Part shown: piece by piece, positions 42,417 to 51,796 of the stretch
Layout: each line of letters starts with the position of its first letter
Position numbering within the stretch: the first letter of the stretch is position 1
Assembly: GCF_937863835.1 (NCBI RefSeq)
Contig: NZ_CALMHT010000021.1
Coordinates: forward strand, 1-64,000
Length of the DNA stretch: 64,000 bases
Direction of reading: 5' to 3'
Source of the DNA: an uncultured Prevotella sp.
GTDB lineage: Bacteria > Bacteroidota > Bacteroidia > Bacteroidales > Bacteroidaceae
Made by a program: the position numbers and the translations under genes
Notes under the pieces: generated by a model
Seen by the model: the letters and a program-made list of their open reading frames with translations, nothing else
What the model was told of the DNA's origin: nothing
The model's database searches: none

Positions 42417-43439
42417 ATGAAAAGAATCTATCAACTTGTCGTTTTACTATTGTTCGTCAGTTTGTCGACTTATGCCCAGCAGCATGGTCCTAGACGATTT
42501 GTGTTCAACACACAAGATCCCATGGTACATGATCCGGTAATGGCCAAAGAAGGAAACAGATATTATGTCTTCTATACAGGTATGGGTATTGACAATATAT
42601 CGTCTACCGACTTGATAACATGGAAAATGGAAACGCCGGTATTCAAGAGCGTTGCAGGTTGGATAAAAGATGCGCTTCCCTTATTCAACGGCCATACATG
42701 GGCTCCTGATATTATTTACTATCAGGGAAATTACCATTTGTTTTATGCATGTTCCGCTTTTGGTAAAAACACGTCTCTGATAGGACATGCTGTCCGTTCC
42801 ACGCTCAATCCGGAAGATACGATTCATCCATGGATAGATAAGGGAAAGGTGATAGAATCTTTCCCAATGAAAGATAATTGGAATGCCATCGATCCGAATA
42901 TCATTGTAGATGAAAAAGGGAATCCTTGGATGACTTTCGGTTCTTTCTGGGACGGGATACAACTCGTCAGACTCAGTAGTGACTTATGCAAGACTGTCGG
43001 AACCCCGTTTACGATAGCCCGCCGTTATGATGTAACTCCGAAACTGAGTAAGAAACCTGGAGAAAATGCTGTTGAGGCGCCTTTTATCTTTCGTCATGGA
43101 GATTATTACTATTTATTCGTATCATGGGACTATTGTTGTCGGGGTGACAAAAGCACTTATAAAGTGGCCGTAGGTCGTTCCAAACAAATAACTGGTCCTT
43201 ATCAGGACAAAAATGGAATTAAAATGGAAAAAGGTGGCGGCTCCGTCGTCATAGCTAATAATGATGAGTTCAATGCATCCGGACATTGTGCCGCTTATCA
43301 TTTTGACGATAAGGATTATTTCGTATGTCATGCTTATTCCAGAAATGAATTCGGTGAATCCAAATTGATTATCAGAAAGATGACATGGGATCAAGATGGT
43401 TGGCCTATCGTTAGTCTGAACAGGTCTGAAACAAAATAA
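42417..43439 (+). CDS. Secreted GH43 endo-arabinanase-type glycoside hydrolase
   Basis: A 340-residue exported enzyme with signal peptide (LLFVSLSTYAQQ). The five-bladed propeller family GH43 catalytic residues are seen: base Asp in PMVHDPVM, the pKa-modulating Asp in WNAIDPNIIVDEKGNPWMTF, and acid Glu in NAVEAPFIF. SWDYCCRG is characteristic of arabinan endo-1,5-alpha-L-arabinosidases. Probable substrate is pectic arabinan. No SusC/SusD or regulator gene accompanies it, so it is an isolated CAZyme rather than part of a full utilisation locus here. Confidence 0.85.
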   Translation: MKRIYQLVVLLLFVSLSTYAQQHGPRRFVFNTQDPMVHDPVMAKEGNRYYVFYTGMGIDNISSTDLITWKMETPVFKSVAGWIKDALPLFNGHTWAPDIIYYQGNYHLFYACSAFGKNTSLIGHAVRSTLNPEDTIHPWIDKGKVIESFPMKDNWNAIDPNIIVDEKGNPWMTFGSFWDGIQLVRLSSDLCKTVGTPFTIARRYDVTPKLSKKPGENAVEAPFIFRHGDYYYLFVSWDYCCRGDKSTYKVAVGRSKQITGPYQDKNGIKMEKGGGSVVIANNDEFNASGHCAAYHFDDKDYFVCHAYSRNEFGESKLIIRKMTWDQDGWPIVSLNRSETK

Positions 43440-43520
43440 AAAAAAGTCAATGTTTTGGTGTTTTATCAAAAATCAAATTAAAAAGATTATAAATCACAGT
43501 ACATCATCATAGTTTATTCA

Positions 43521-43753
43521 TATTTTTGTTTCCGAAAAAGTCTTGGGCAATAAATATAAGATGCTGTAAACTGCAGTTTTACGGGAATGAAGCCGACCCG
43601 ATGACAATGCAGTCATGACTTCTGACGAATATTATTCGAAATGGCTAATGAGAAGGAGGAAATATCACTGGAAATCTTTAAGAGTTACTTCCGATTTCAG
43701 AGCGGAATAACTAAAAATCTATTAAAACATTATTAATATTTGAATCAAGTACA
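43521..43753 (+). promoter_or_regulatory. -7 element and long structured leader of the aldehyde dehydrogenase gene
   Basis: TATTTTTG (43521-43528) would give a leader of about 220 bases. The leader contains an almost perfect palindrome around AAACTGCAGTTT (about 43570), an inverted pair CAATGCAGTCATGACTTCTG, and a purine run AGAAGGAGGAA not followed by a start codon. The length and symmetry suggest a regulatory RNA or operator, but no known riboswitch class is recognised. Confidence 0.4.
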
Positions 43754-45190
43754 ATGAAAGAACTTAAAATGTATATCAACGGAAAGTTCGTTGATAACAA
43801 AGAAGGAAAAAGGATTGACGTATTAAACCCGTCAACAGAAGAGGTAATCAGTCGTCAGCCGGAAGGTTCTGAGGCAGATGCCGCTGCCGCAGTAGATGCT
43901 GCAGAGAAAGCACAGATTAAATGGGAAAAAGTAGCTCCCGTTGAGCGTGGCCATTATCTCAATAAACTTGCAGATGGCATCCGTAAGCATGCTGCCGAAT
44001 TTGCCGATATTATTGTTCGTGAAGGCGGTAAAACGCAGGCTTTGGCAAATGTCGAAGTAGGTGTAACAGCCGAATATTTTGATTACATGGCAGGGTGGGC
44101 ACGCCGTTATGAGGGCGAAATTATCCAGAGTGACCGTCCGAATGAGAATATCTTCTTGTTTAAGAAACCGATAGGCGTAACTGCAGGAATACTCCCATGG
44201 AACTTTCCTTTCTTCCTGATTGCCCGTAAGGCTGCTCCAGCTTTGGTAACAGGAAATACCATCGTTATGAAACCGAGCCAGTTGACTCCTGAAAATATGT
44301 ACCTTTTCTCAAAGGTTTGCCAAGAGGTAGGTTTACCGGATGGTGTCATCAATGTTATTTATGGTCGCGGTTCCGTTATCGGTCATGCTTTGGCAGGCAA
44401 CCCGAAAGTGGGTATGGTAAGTCTGACGGGAAGTGTGGCGGCAGGACAGCAGATTATGCTGGCAGCAGCTCCGAACATCACAAAAGTATCGTTAGAATTA
44501 GGTGGAAAAGCGCCTGCCATCGTACTGAAGGATGCCGACCTGGACCTTGCAGTCAAATCAATCATCGATTCACGCGTAATCAACACAGGTCAGGTATGTA
44601 ACAACGCTGAACGTGTATATGTCCACAAGAGTGTCAAAGATGACTTTATGCAGAAACTGATAGCCGGATTCAAGGCTGTCAAGACTGGCGATCCTTCTAA
44701 AATCGCAGACCTTGATATGGGGCCGATGATTGAGAAGAAGGCATTGGAAACCGTACTAGGCAAGGTGGACAATGCTGTGAAACAGGGTTGCGGGCTGATT
44801 TGCGGTGGTCATCGCATCGGTGACAAAGGTTACTTTATCGAACCGACTATTCTCGATGGTGCAAAACAGAATATGGATATTATTCAACAAGAGACCTTCG
44901 GACCAGTCTTGCCTGTTGTGGAATTTGACACAGACGATGAAGTTATCGCTATGGCAAACGATTGTGAATATGGATTGACGTCGTCTATTTATACAAAAGA
45001 TCTCGATACCTCGTTCAAGTTTATGCGTGAACTGAAGTTCGGTGAGACTTATGTCAATCGTGAAAACTTTGAAGCTATTCAGGGCTTCCATGCAGGCTGG
45101 CGTAAGTCGGGTATCGGCGGTGCTGACGGCAAACACGGACTAGAAGAATACCTACAGACTCATGTGGTATATCTTGACACTCAATATTAA
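43754..45190 (+). CDS. Aldehyde dehydrogenase (lactaldehyde dehydrogenase-like)
   Basis: A 478-residue NAD(P)-dependent aldehyde dehydrogenase. Motifs: WNFPFFLIARKAAPAL, nucleotide-binding SLTGSVAAGQQIM, catalytic Glu in SLELGGKAPA, catalytic Cys in NTGQVCNNAERVYV, and TFGPVLPV. The overall sequence is closest to AldA-type enzymes that oxidise lactaldehyde to lactate. Being upstream of lutABC, it fits a route from deoxy-sugar-derived lactaldehyde to lactate to pyruvate. A stem-loop separates it from lutA. Confidence 0.88.
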   Translation: MKELKMYINGKFVDNKEGKRIDVLNPSTEEVISRQPEGSEADAAAAVDAAEKAQIKWEKVAPVERGHYLNKLADGIRKHAAEFADIIVREGGKTQALANVEVGVTAEYFDYMAGWARRYEGEIIQSDRPNENIFLFKKPIGVTAGILPWNFPFFLIARKAAPALVTGNTIVMKPSQLTPENMYLFSKVCQEVGLPDGVINVIYGRGSVIGHALAGNPKVGMVSLTGSVAAGQQIMLAAAPNITKVSLELGGKAPAIVLKDADLDLAVKSIIDSRVINTGQVCNNAERVYVHKSVKDDFMQKLIAGFKAVKTGDPSKIADLDMGPMIEKKALETVLGKVDNAVKQGCGLICGGHRIGDKGYFIEPTILDGAKQNMDIIQQETFGPVLPVVEFDTDDEVIAMANDCEYGLTSSIYTKDLDTSFKFMRELKFGETYVNRENFEAIQGFHAGWRKSGIGGADGKHGLEEYLQTHVVYLDTQY

Positions 45191-45208
45191 TATATAATAA
45201 GGTATCAT

Positions 45209-45234
45209 GGGGACGGTATTTAACGACTGTCCCC
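45209..45234 (+). terminator. Stem-loop between aldehyde dehydrogenase and lutA
   Basis: GGGGAC (45209-45214) pairs with GTCCCC (45229-45234). There is no T-run after it, so it is more likely an attenuating or mRNA-protecting stem than a full terminator; it could lower expression of lutABC relative to the dehydrogenase. Confidence 0.5.
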
Positions 45235-45253
45235 AAACTAAATCATAATAAGA

Positions 45254-45991
45254 ATGAAAATCGGATTATTTGTCCCATGCTATGTGAATACGCTTTTCCC
45301 GGAAGTAGGTGTCGCGACTTATAAATTGTTGAAGCATCTGAATATAGATGTGGACTATCCACTCAACCAGACCTGTTGCGGACAACCTATGGCGAATGCA
45401 GGATTTGAGAAGAAGGCTATTCCTCTCGCCGAACGTTTTGAAGACATGTTTAAAGACTACGACTATGTTGTAGCCCCATCGGCAAGTTGTGCTGCTTTCG
45501 TAAAGTTGAATTACCCTCGACTACTCGAAGGAAAACACTTTTGTCAATCGAGCGATAAGATAATGGATGTATGCGAATTTTTGCATGACGTACTCAAAGT
45601 GACGAGTTTGCCAGGAAAGTTTCACCATAAGGTGAGTTTGCACAACAGTTGTCACGGTGTACGGGAGTTGAACCTTTCATCGGCTAGTGAACTGAATATT
45701 CCGAGTTATTCAAAAATCAAAGACCTTTTGTCGCTAGTAGAGGGTATCACAATCTATGAACCCGACCATGTTGATGAATGTTGCGGATTCGGCGGTATGT
45801 TTTCTGTAGAAGAACCCGACGTATCCGTCAGGATGGGAACAGATAAAATAAAAAACCATATTGCCACCGGTGCCGAGTATATTACAGGTCCGGACAGTTC
45901 CTGCTTGATGCACATGCAGGGCATCGCCCGCCGAACAGGTGCGCCTATTAAGTTTATTCATGTTATACAAATATTAGCCGCAGGATTATGA
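45254..45991 (+). CDS. lutA: LutA/LldE-type (Fe-S)-binding lactate oxidation subunit
   Basis: A 245-residue protein with two cysteine-rich CCG domains (NQTCCGQPM and DECCGFGGMF), as in LutA/LldE of the three-protein L-lactate oxidation complex. Together with LutB and LutC it converts lactate to pyruvate with electrons passed to Fe-S centres. It overlaps lutB by ATGA. Confidence 0.92.
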   Translation: MKIGLFVPCYVNTLFPEVGVATYKLLKHLNIDVDYPLNQTCCGQPMANAGFEKKAIPLAERFEDMFKDYDYVVAPSASCAAFVKLNYPRLLEGKHFCQSSDKIMDVCEFLHDVLKVTSLPGKFHHKVSLHNSCHGVRELNLSSASELNIPSYSKIKDLLSLVEGITIYEPDHVDECCGFGGMFSVEEPDVSVRMGTDKIKNHIATGAEYITGPDSSCLMHMQGIARRTGAPIKFIHVIQILAAGL

Positions 45992-47355
45992 GCACAAAAC
46001 ATTCAATAGCTGCACAACAGTTTCTTTCGGACCAAGAACAGTCACAATGGCATAATCAATCAATATGGTATGCACGCGCGAAACGTGACACGATGGCAAA
46101 GGGACTTCCCGAATGGGAACAGCTCCGTGACCTATCAAGTGCTATCAAGCGCCATACAGTTACCCATCTTGATTATTATCTAGAAGAGTTTGCAAGACAT
46201 GCAGAACAAAACGGAGTGATCGTCCACTGGGCAAAAGATGCCAAGGAACACAATGAAATCGTATATGATATACTTCAGAAACATCATGTTAAAAAACTAG
46301 TCAAGAGCAAATCTATGCTAACAGAAGAGTGCCGACTCAACGATTTTTTGTTTTCAAAGGGTATAGATGTTGTGGAAACAGACTTGGGTGAACGTATTCT
46401 TCAGTTGATGAAGATAGCACCTTCACATATTGTTATGCCTGCCATCCACATCAAACGTGAACAAGTGGGTAAACTTTTTGAGGAGAAACTTCATACGGAG
46501 AAAGGAAATTTTGATCCTACTTATCTTACTCGTGCTGCAAGGATGCACCTGCGAAACGAGTTTATGACTGCCGATGCAGGTATGACAGGAGGCAATTTCG
46601 GAGTGGCTGCAACGGGTGATGTTGTGGTATGTACCAACGAAGGTAATGCGGATATGAGTACATCAATGCCTAAACTGCATATTGCTTCCATCGGATTAGA
46701 AAAGATTATTCCCGATTATCAATGTCTGAGTGTATTCCAAAGACTACTTGCCCGTTCGGCAACAGGACAGCCGACAACGACATATACCTCGCATTTCCGT
46801 AAAGCCCGACCGGGAGCGGAAATGCATATCGTACTTGTCGATAATGGTCGTAGCGACATACTCGGCAATGCCGATCATTGGGAAACACTGAAGTGCTTGC
46901 GTTGCGGTGCATGTATGAATACTTGTCCGGTATATAGACGCAGTGGAGGTTACTCTTACACCTATTTTATCCCGGGTCCAATCGGCATCAATCTAGGTAT
47001 GCTTCGCAACCCGGAAGAGTATAGCGACAATGTGTCGGCATGTTCACTTTGCTGCTCTTGCGATAATGTCTGTCCGGCAAAGGTGAACTTGTCAGAACAG
47101 ATTTACCGTTGGCGTCAGACTCTTGACTCTGTAGGTAAGGCGGATCCGATGAAAAAGATGATGTCGAAAGGCATGTCGTACCTTTTCAACCATCCATCTA
47201 TCTATCAGACTAGTTTGAAATTTGCCCCGATCGTCAACCGTATGCCACGGTTTATCACTTACAACGGGATAAACGCTTGGGGAAGAGGGCGAGAATTGCC
47301 TACTTTTGCGAAAGAATCATTTGAACAGATGTGGAAAAAAGGTAAAGTGAAATAG
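45988..47355 (+). CDS. lutB: LutB/LldF-type iron-sulfur lactate oxidation subunit
   Basis: A 455-residue protein with a DUF162/LUD domain (about residues 60-300, including MTGGNFGVAATGDVV and SHFRKARPGAEM) and two 4Fe-4S motifs, CLRCGACMNTCPVYR and CSLCCSCDNVCPAKVNL. The second has an extra Cys, as usual for the family. It is the central electron-transfer subunit. Two bases separate it from lutC. Confidence 0.93.
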   Translation: MSTKHSIAAQQFLSDQEQSQWHNQSIWYARAKRDTMAKGLPEWEQLRDLSSAIKRHTVTHLDYYLEEFARHAEQNGVIVHWAKDAKEHNEIVYDILQKHHVKKLVKSKSMLTEECRLNDFLFSKGIDVVETDLGERILQLMKIAPSHIVMPAIHIKREQVGKLFEEKLHTEKGNFDPTYLTRAARMHLRNEFMTADAGMTGGNFGVAATGDVVVCTNEGNADMSTSMPKLHIASIGLEKIIPDYQCLSVFQRLLARSATGQPTTTYTSHFRKARPGAEMHIVLVDNGRSDILGNADHWETLKCLRCGACMNTCPVYRRSGGYSYTYFIPGPIGINLGMLRNPEEYSDNVSACSLCCSCDNVCPAKVNLSEQIYRWRQTLDSVGKADPMKKMMSKGMSYLFNHPSIYQTSLKFAPIVNRMPRFITYNGINAWGRGRELPTFAKESFEQMWKKGKVK

Positions 47356-47357
47356 CT

Positions 47358-47939
47358 ATGAGCAGTAAAGAATCAATATTATCAAATATCAGGAAGAATA
47401 TCCATCAGCAGTTTGAAATGCCAAATATGGATATCAAGGGTATTCAATACGAAGACACTGTAGGCCAGTTTATCGGTATCAGTGAAATAGTGGGCGGTCA
47501 TGTGGTCATTATGAAAGAGGGGGATGATATCAATGAGGTTATCCGGAAGTGTTATCCTGATGCCCAAAAGATAGCCTCAAATCTACCAGAGGTAACAATA
47601 GCCACTGTCAATCCCGACAATGTGGATAAAGCACAAGATCTCAACGATACAGATGTGACTGTCGTTAAAGGAGATATTGGCGTTGCGGAAAATGGATGTA
47701 TCTGGATTCCACAGGCCACAAAAGAAAAAGCTGCTTATTTCATCTGCGAATATCTGACAATTGTAATCAGTCGCAAAAATATTGTAAACAATATGCATGA
47801 GGCTTATAGTAAAATCCAATTCAATGATTATGGTTTCGGATCATTTATCTCTGGTCCGTCGAAGACAGCCGATATTGAACAAGCTCTGGTAATGGGCGCA
47901 CAGAGCGCACGGGGCGTTACTGTGATTCTGACAGAATAA
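47358..47939 (+). CDS. lutC: LutC/LldG-type LUD-domain lactate oxidation subunit
   Basis: A 193-residue LUD-domain protein (GDIGVAENGCIWIPQ; SFISGPSKTADIEQALVMGA; the SGPSxTADIE motif is diagnostic). It completes the lutABC operon. A strong hairpin terminator follows directly. Confidence 0.92.
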   Translation: MSSKESILSNIRKNIHQQFEMPNMDIKGIQYEDTVGQFIGISEIVGGHVVIMKEGDDINEVIRKCYPDAQKIASNLPEVTIATVNPDNVDKAQDLNDTDVTVVKGDIGVAENGCIWIPQATKEKAAYFICEYLTIVISRKNIVNNMHEAYSKIQFNDYGFGSFISGPSKTADIEQALVMGAQSARGVTVILTE

Positions 47940-47962
47940 AAAAAAGACAGGGACGATATACT

Positions 47963-47995
47963 AAGGAGTGTGCGCAACGCATACTCCTTTTATTG
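47963..47995. terminator. Terminator of the lut operon
   Basis: AAGGAGTGTGCG-CAA-CGCATACTCCTT forms a long stem followed by TTTATT on the plus strand. It lies between convergent genes and may serve both. Confidence 0.8.
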
Positions 47996-48460
47996 ATTAG
48001 GAATCTCACCCGTTTCACAATCTTTATTACCGATCCAAGGAGTTTCCTGTGGATTCTTTTTACCTGCATGGTAATATTTGTGTTTTACAGGACCGTTAGT
48101 TACAATATATTCATTCCAGTCTATCAATGGAAAAACTATCCCGTACAGACCTATTGCGGATATGATATTATTTGTCTTATATCTGTTATGTAATACTACT
48201 TCTGCATATAGGGAATGATGTATCACTTCTATAGAATTGTATGTGTAGAACATGCTGTCGGCATCTTCGTCTGTAGCCATGTTGTCAGCACTCTTCTTTT
48301 TTATATCCGACTTAACGAAAGATGTAATAGTTCTCTTGATGTGCTTCTCTGATGGTATAGTGAAGTGTGCGACAAACAGCATTGCCACTATGACAGCTAT
48401 TGTTATAGTTTTTGCATTTATCAATTTGGGCTCCTTCTTTTGATAGAATGATTTTGGCAT
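47990..48460 (-). CDS. Hypothetical single-pass membrane protein
   Basis: A 156-residue protein with a short basic N-terminus, one membrane helix (TITIAVIVAMLFVAHF) and a periplasmic domain containing Tyr/Phe-rich beta-like stretches (EVIHHSLYAEVVLHNRY, AIGLYGIVFPLIDW). It is not recognised; the AIGLYGIVF segment is reminiscent of small DUF4359-type proteins, a weak impression. It is separated by 86 bases from the anti-sigma gene upstream and probably has its own promoter. Confidence 0.65.
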   Translation of the reverse strand: MPKSFYQKKEPKLINAKTITIAVIVAMLFVAHFTIPSEKHIKRTITSFVKSDIKKKSADNMATDEDADSMFYTYNSIEVIHHSLYAEVVLHNRYKTNNIISAIGLYGIVFPLIDWNEYIVTNGPVKHKYYHAGKKNPQETPWIGNKDCETGEIPNQ

Positions 48461-48546
48461 AACCTAATCCGATTTTGATGATTTAGAACTGTTACCGATG
48501 GCAAAGATATATTAAATCGGAGAATAATCAAAATAATCAATGATTT

Positions 48547-49854
48547 TTATTTTATTCTGAATCTCAAACCCAGTTTTAAACTGAAATTGGTGGGATGTTC
48601 TTTATAGATTGTTTGGATATCGCTTCCGTCGTCGAAGTAATAGCTTACTCCCGGTTCTACGTAAATGCCGCAGTTGGGTATAAAACTGTATTGCAGTCCT
48701 GCTGCACCGTTTACTGACCATTGTGGATGATGATTGTGAATCTTTTCACTCCCACTGGATTCCACTGTGTTGTCTATAACATAATCAGTATTAAGTTTCC
48801 CGTCAATACATATTTCCCCCATTCCGCCGCCGGAGAGGTACACAGAGACACCTTTCCTTTCCCACATATTATATATGATGTTAAGGGGAATGCCAAGGTA
48901 ATGCAACTTCTGGTTGCTCTGATAATTGTTATTCGCATTACCCGAATAGATGTCTGAAGTAAGATATGTGTATGTGATGCCACTTTCCAAAGCCCATCGG
49001 CGGTTTATCTCATACGATACGGTGATACCAAACCTTATCGGTTGTTTGTGCTTGATGTCTGTTTTGGTATCCTTCGTGAAGTTATTTGTCAGTACGTCTG
49101 TCAGCGGATTGTTGATATTTGGCTGATATACCATACTTGTAAAACTCATATTATCAGCATCACATTGAAGATTGTTATTAGATTTCGCCGCCATCAGTGT
49201 ACTGCTGTAAGCACTGTTGTTGTCGGCTGCTACAGGGATGTTGGAAGCGTAAAGGTTAAATTTGAGGCCCGATTCTGAATGTCTCTGTGTGTTCTTATAG
49301 AGTTGGGCATAAACATCATTGTAATGATTGCCGGTCTTTCTTCTGTCTTCAGTCTTTGCGATTACTGTAGTTTCTGACTGCCGCTTTTCGTTTGTCACAA
49401 CTTGATTCTCTTTTATCGTGTCACTTATCGTATTGTTAACAGTTGATTCTCTACTTGGCTCATCATACTGCATGGGTGAAGATGCGTGACGAACAAAGAT
49501 TCTTTTGTAACTTTGCTGTTTCGTAGTGGGAGCATCTGCCATTAAATCTTTCTGATCAGAAAGAGGTTCATTTATAGAATGGTTGCCGGAAGGATGTTCT
49601 ATTTTTGAAACATGTTTCAAGGAAGAATCCATAACAGAATACTTGTTTGCTATGAATATACCGAAAAGGCATAATATGGCGGCCGCTACGGCAATAGACG
49701 AATATCTGATCCACACTGATTTCGCATGACGATTCCTGTCGATGTCATCAGTAGAATGAATAGACTTCTCAATATTGTCCCATAGTCCTTCAGGTGCCTG
49801 TTCTTCATAATCAAACATCTTTTTGGGGAGTTTGTCGGTCCAATCTTGTTTCAT
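48547..49854 (-). CDS. Dual-membrane-spanning anti-sigma factor with outer-membrane beta-barrel
   Basis: A 435-residue protein. Residues 1-48 form a cytoplasmic anti-sigma-like segment (DWTDKLPKKMFDYEEQAPEGL), about 50-72 a membrane helix (SSIAVAAAILCLFGIFIANK), about 75-240 a long, low-complexity periplasmic linker rich in Ser/Asn/Thr/Asp, and about 265-435 an outer-membrane beta-barrel of the porin-like type (RFGITVSYEINRRWALESGI, GLQYSFIPNCGIYVEPGVSY, ending KLGLRFRIK). A protein reaching from cytoplasm to outer membrane matches the Dma class of anti-sigma factors described in Bacteroides thetaiotaomicron. It overlaps the sigma gene by ATGA. Confidence 0.8.
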   Translation of the reverse strand: MKQDWTDKLPKKMFDYEEQAPEGLWDNIEKSIHSTDDIDRNRHAKSVWIRYSSIAVAAAILCLFGIFIANKYSVMDSSLKHVSKIEHPSGNHSINEPLSDQKDLMADAPTTKQQSYKRIFVRHASSPMQYDEPSRESTVNNTISDTIKENQVVTNEKRQSETTVIAKTEDRRKTGNHYNDVYAQLYKNTQRHSESGLKFNLYASNIPVAADNNSAYSSTLMAAKSNNNLQCDADNMSFTSMVYQPNINNPLTDVLTNNFTKDTKTDIKHKQPIRFGITVSYEINRRWALESGITYTYLTSDIYSGNANNNYQSNQKLHYLGIPLNIIYNMWERKGVSVYLSGGGMGEICIDGKLNTDYVIDNTVESSGSEKIHNHHPQWSVNGAAGLQYSFIPNCGIYVEPGVSYYFDDGSDIQTIYKEHPTNFSLKLGLRFRIK

Positions 49855-50426
49855 CTTCGTTCCTCCTTTCCTGTCTTATTATATTCGTTTATCCATTTTG
49901 CCAGCATCCTTCTAGCTCTGAGATATTGAGATGCCGATGATGATTCCTTGATGCCTAAAATTGCAGCAATTTCCTTATGACTTTTCTTTTCAAATACATA
50001 CAAGTTGAATACGGTACGATAACCATCAGACAATCTTTTGATCATTTCTTGAATCACTGTTGCCGGCACATCGTCTGTATCAGGCTCATCTTCTGGTATA
50101 TCCGGTAGACAGTTGTCATCATCAATGATCGTCATTTTCTGTTTCGCCTTGATAAAATCTATTGCCTCGTTAACAACGATTCTTACCATCCAAGCTCTCA
50201 GAGATCCTTTTCCACGATATTCGAAAAGATGGAATCTGGATAATATTTTTATAAAACTGTCTTGAAGTACATCTTTCGCATCATCGTTGTTCGGAATATA
50301 TCTGTAACATACGGCGGAGAGGTATCCTATATGATTGGAATAGAGCTCTCTGATTGCTGTATTCTCATGAGCTTTAACCCTCTTGCATAGTATCTGTTCA
50401 CTGTCTTCCACCGTATTATCTCGCAT
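49851..50426 (-). CDS. ECF RNA polymerase sigma factor
   Basis: A 191-residue extracytoplasmic-function sigma factor. Region 2 includes GYLSAVCYRYIPNNDDAKDVLQDSF, LRAWMVRIVVNEAIDFIK, and region 4 the helix-turn-helix KKSHKEIAAILGIKESSSAS. It is translationally coupled to the dual-membrane anti-sigma gene and follows two DUF4840-type lipoprotein genes by 17 bases, so all four probably form one operon controlled by the sigma factor itself. Confidence 0.92.
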   Translation of the reverse strand: MRDNTVEDSEQILCKRVKAHENTAIRELYSNHIGYLSAVCYRYIPNNDDAKDVLQDSFIKILSRFHLFEYRGKGSLRAWMVRIVVNEAIDFIKAKQKMTIIDDDNCLPDIPEDEPDTDDVPATVIQEMIKRLSDGYRTVFNLYVFEKKSHKEIAAILGIKESSSASQYLRARRMLAKWINEYNKTGKEERR

Positions 50427-50442
50427 CGCCTACAGTGTATAC

Positions 50443-51060
50443 TTACATTCCTGCTTTTTCTCCTTCGAATGCAAACGAATGTATTTTTCTTAATGGCACA
50501 GTCTTGTTATCTACATATATTGCATTTATTTCCAACTTAAAGCCTATCTGGTGCTTACTTGCATTGAAAATACCGAAACCACTTGAAGGCGGATTACTTG
50601 AGAATAATATATTCACCTTATGAACTTTTCCGTCATAGTTAATGTCGAAATCCATACTCTCGGATATAACCTTGTATGATATAACACTGCCGATCGCATT
50701 GAAGTGAAAAACAGAGTTTATGTCTTTATTTTCTGTTTTCAATAGAGCTTCTTTGATCTTTGTACTGTCTTGGATACAGGCAGCTATCACTTCGTTAGGG
50801 AAAGCTTTCGTTACAATAATGGAATCACTGCCGTTGCCCGAAACGACGGCAGTGATGTTATCTTTAGTTTGTTTTGTATCATCATCATCCGTGTAGGTTA
50901 CAGAACCTGTATAAGTACCTGTCATTGACAGAAAGTAGGATACACGTTCCTCGTTTGATAATTGGTCTGTGCCGTTTCTCTCATCGTCTTTCAGACACGA
51001 TGTTAGGCAGATGCAACCAATTACACATAGCGTGATGAATATGATACTCGACTTTTTCAT
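50443..51060 (-). CDS. DUF4840-type lipoprotein
   Basis: A 205-residue lipoprotein (lipobox CLTSCLKD) of the DUF4840 type: after the N-terminal spacer comes MTGTYTGSVTYTDDD, then SGNGSDSIIVTKAFPNEVIA, then beta-strands to the C-terminus. It is clearly a paralogue of the next gene upstream, sharing the layout MxGTY-G, SDSI, FP. Such lipoproteins sit next to ECF sigma/anti-sigma pairs in Bacteroidales. Function unknown. Confidence 0.8.
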   Translation of the reverse strand: MKKSSIIFITLCVIGCICLTSCLKDDERNGTDQLSNEERVSYFLSMTGTYTGSVTYTDDDDTKQTKDNITAVVSGNGSDSIIVTKAFPNEVIAACIQDSTKIKEALLKTENKDINSVFHFNAIGSVISYKVISESMDFDINYDGKVHKVNILFSSNPPSSGFGIFNASKHQIGFKLEINAIYVDNKTVPLRKIHSFAFEGEKAGM

Positions 51061-51072
51061 TTCACTTGGATT

Positions 51073-51702
51073 CTAGTATTTACTTGATGCAAAAAGATAT
51101 GTGTACGTAGAAGTGAAGTAGGTGCTATAAGATGTCTTATCTATATAAATACCTGATGCGAGCATAACTAAAGAAGCGTAACCGGTACTTATAGTATATG
51201 TGCCAAGGCAATAATTCCATTGGAATGGAATGATAATGTTGTGAGTAGCTCCATCGTATGTAAGATCGAAACTGATGCTATATGGGTTGACCACAAAATT
51301 AATGTATGTGCTTGTCACATAACTTGTACTAGGAACGCCATAAAGTAGTTTCACGGTTTGGTTAGGAGCCGACTTCAACGCTGTCTTCAATGCTTTTAAT
51401 TCTGATATGTTGGAAGTGCTGTCATTAATATCTTTAGCATACGAGCTGACAGGGAAATTAGCTACGGTAATAATGGAATCACTGGATAATCTCCATACTA
51501 TAGTCGTAGTGGAGTCGTTAGCTTTGGAAGCGCTTGACTGAATAAAGTAAGCCTTCCCGTTATAAGTACCTGACATCTGGGATTGATACTGTTTTTGGGC
51601 GGCTGTGTTGATAGTCGTATCATCTCCGTCGCCGATACATGATGAAATAAATAGTGTTGCCGCTAGCAACAACATGATTGTGATTAGATTTGACTTTCTC
51701 AT
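51073..51702 (-). CDS. DUF4840-type lipoprotein, paralogue
   Basis: A 209-residue lipoprotein (lipobox FISSCIGD), paralogous to the downstream gene: MSGTYNGKAYFIQSS, LSSDSIITVANFPVSSYA, and a C-terminal beta-rich region. First gene of the four-gene sigma operon. Upstream on the minus strand lies GATGCAAGGTTTCATC and a T-rich spacer, a possible ECF-type promoter in place of the usual TAnnTTTG box. Confidence 0.75.
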   Translation of the reverse strand: MRKSNLITIMLLLAATLFISSCIGDGDDTTINTAAQKQYQSQMSGTYNGKAYFIQSSASKANDSTTTIVWRLSSDSIITVANFPVSSYAKDINDSTSNISELKALKTALKSAPNQTVKLLYGVPSTSYVTSTYINFVVNPYSISFDLTYDGATHNIIIPFQWNYCLGTYTISTGYASLVMLASGIYIDKTSYSTYFTSTYTYLFASSKY

Positions 51703-51796
51703 TTTGTTTTTGTTTTTGTTAATTGATTGATATTTTTACTGAAAACGAAAAAAAGATGAAACCTTGCATCGAAAAAGCAAAAAAGTGAGAATATTT

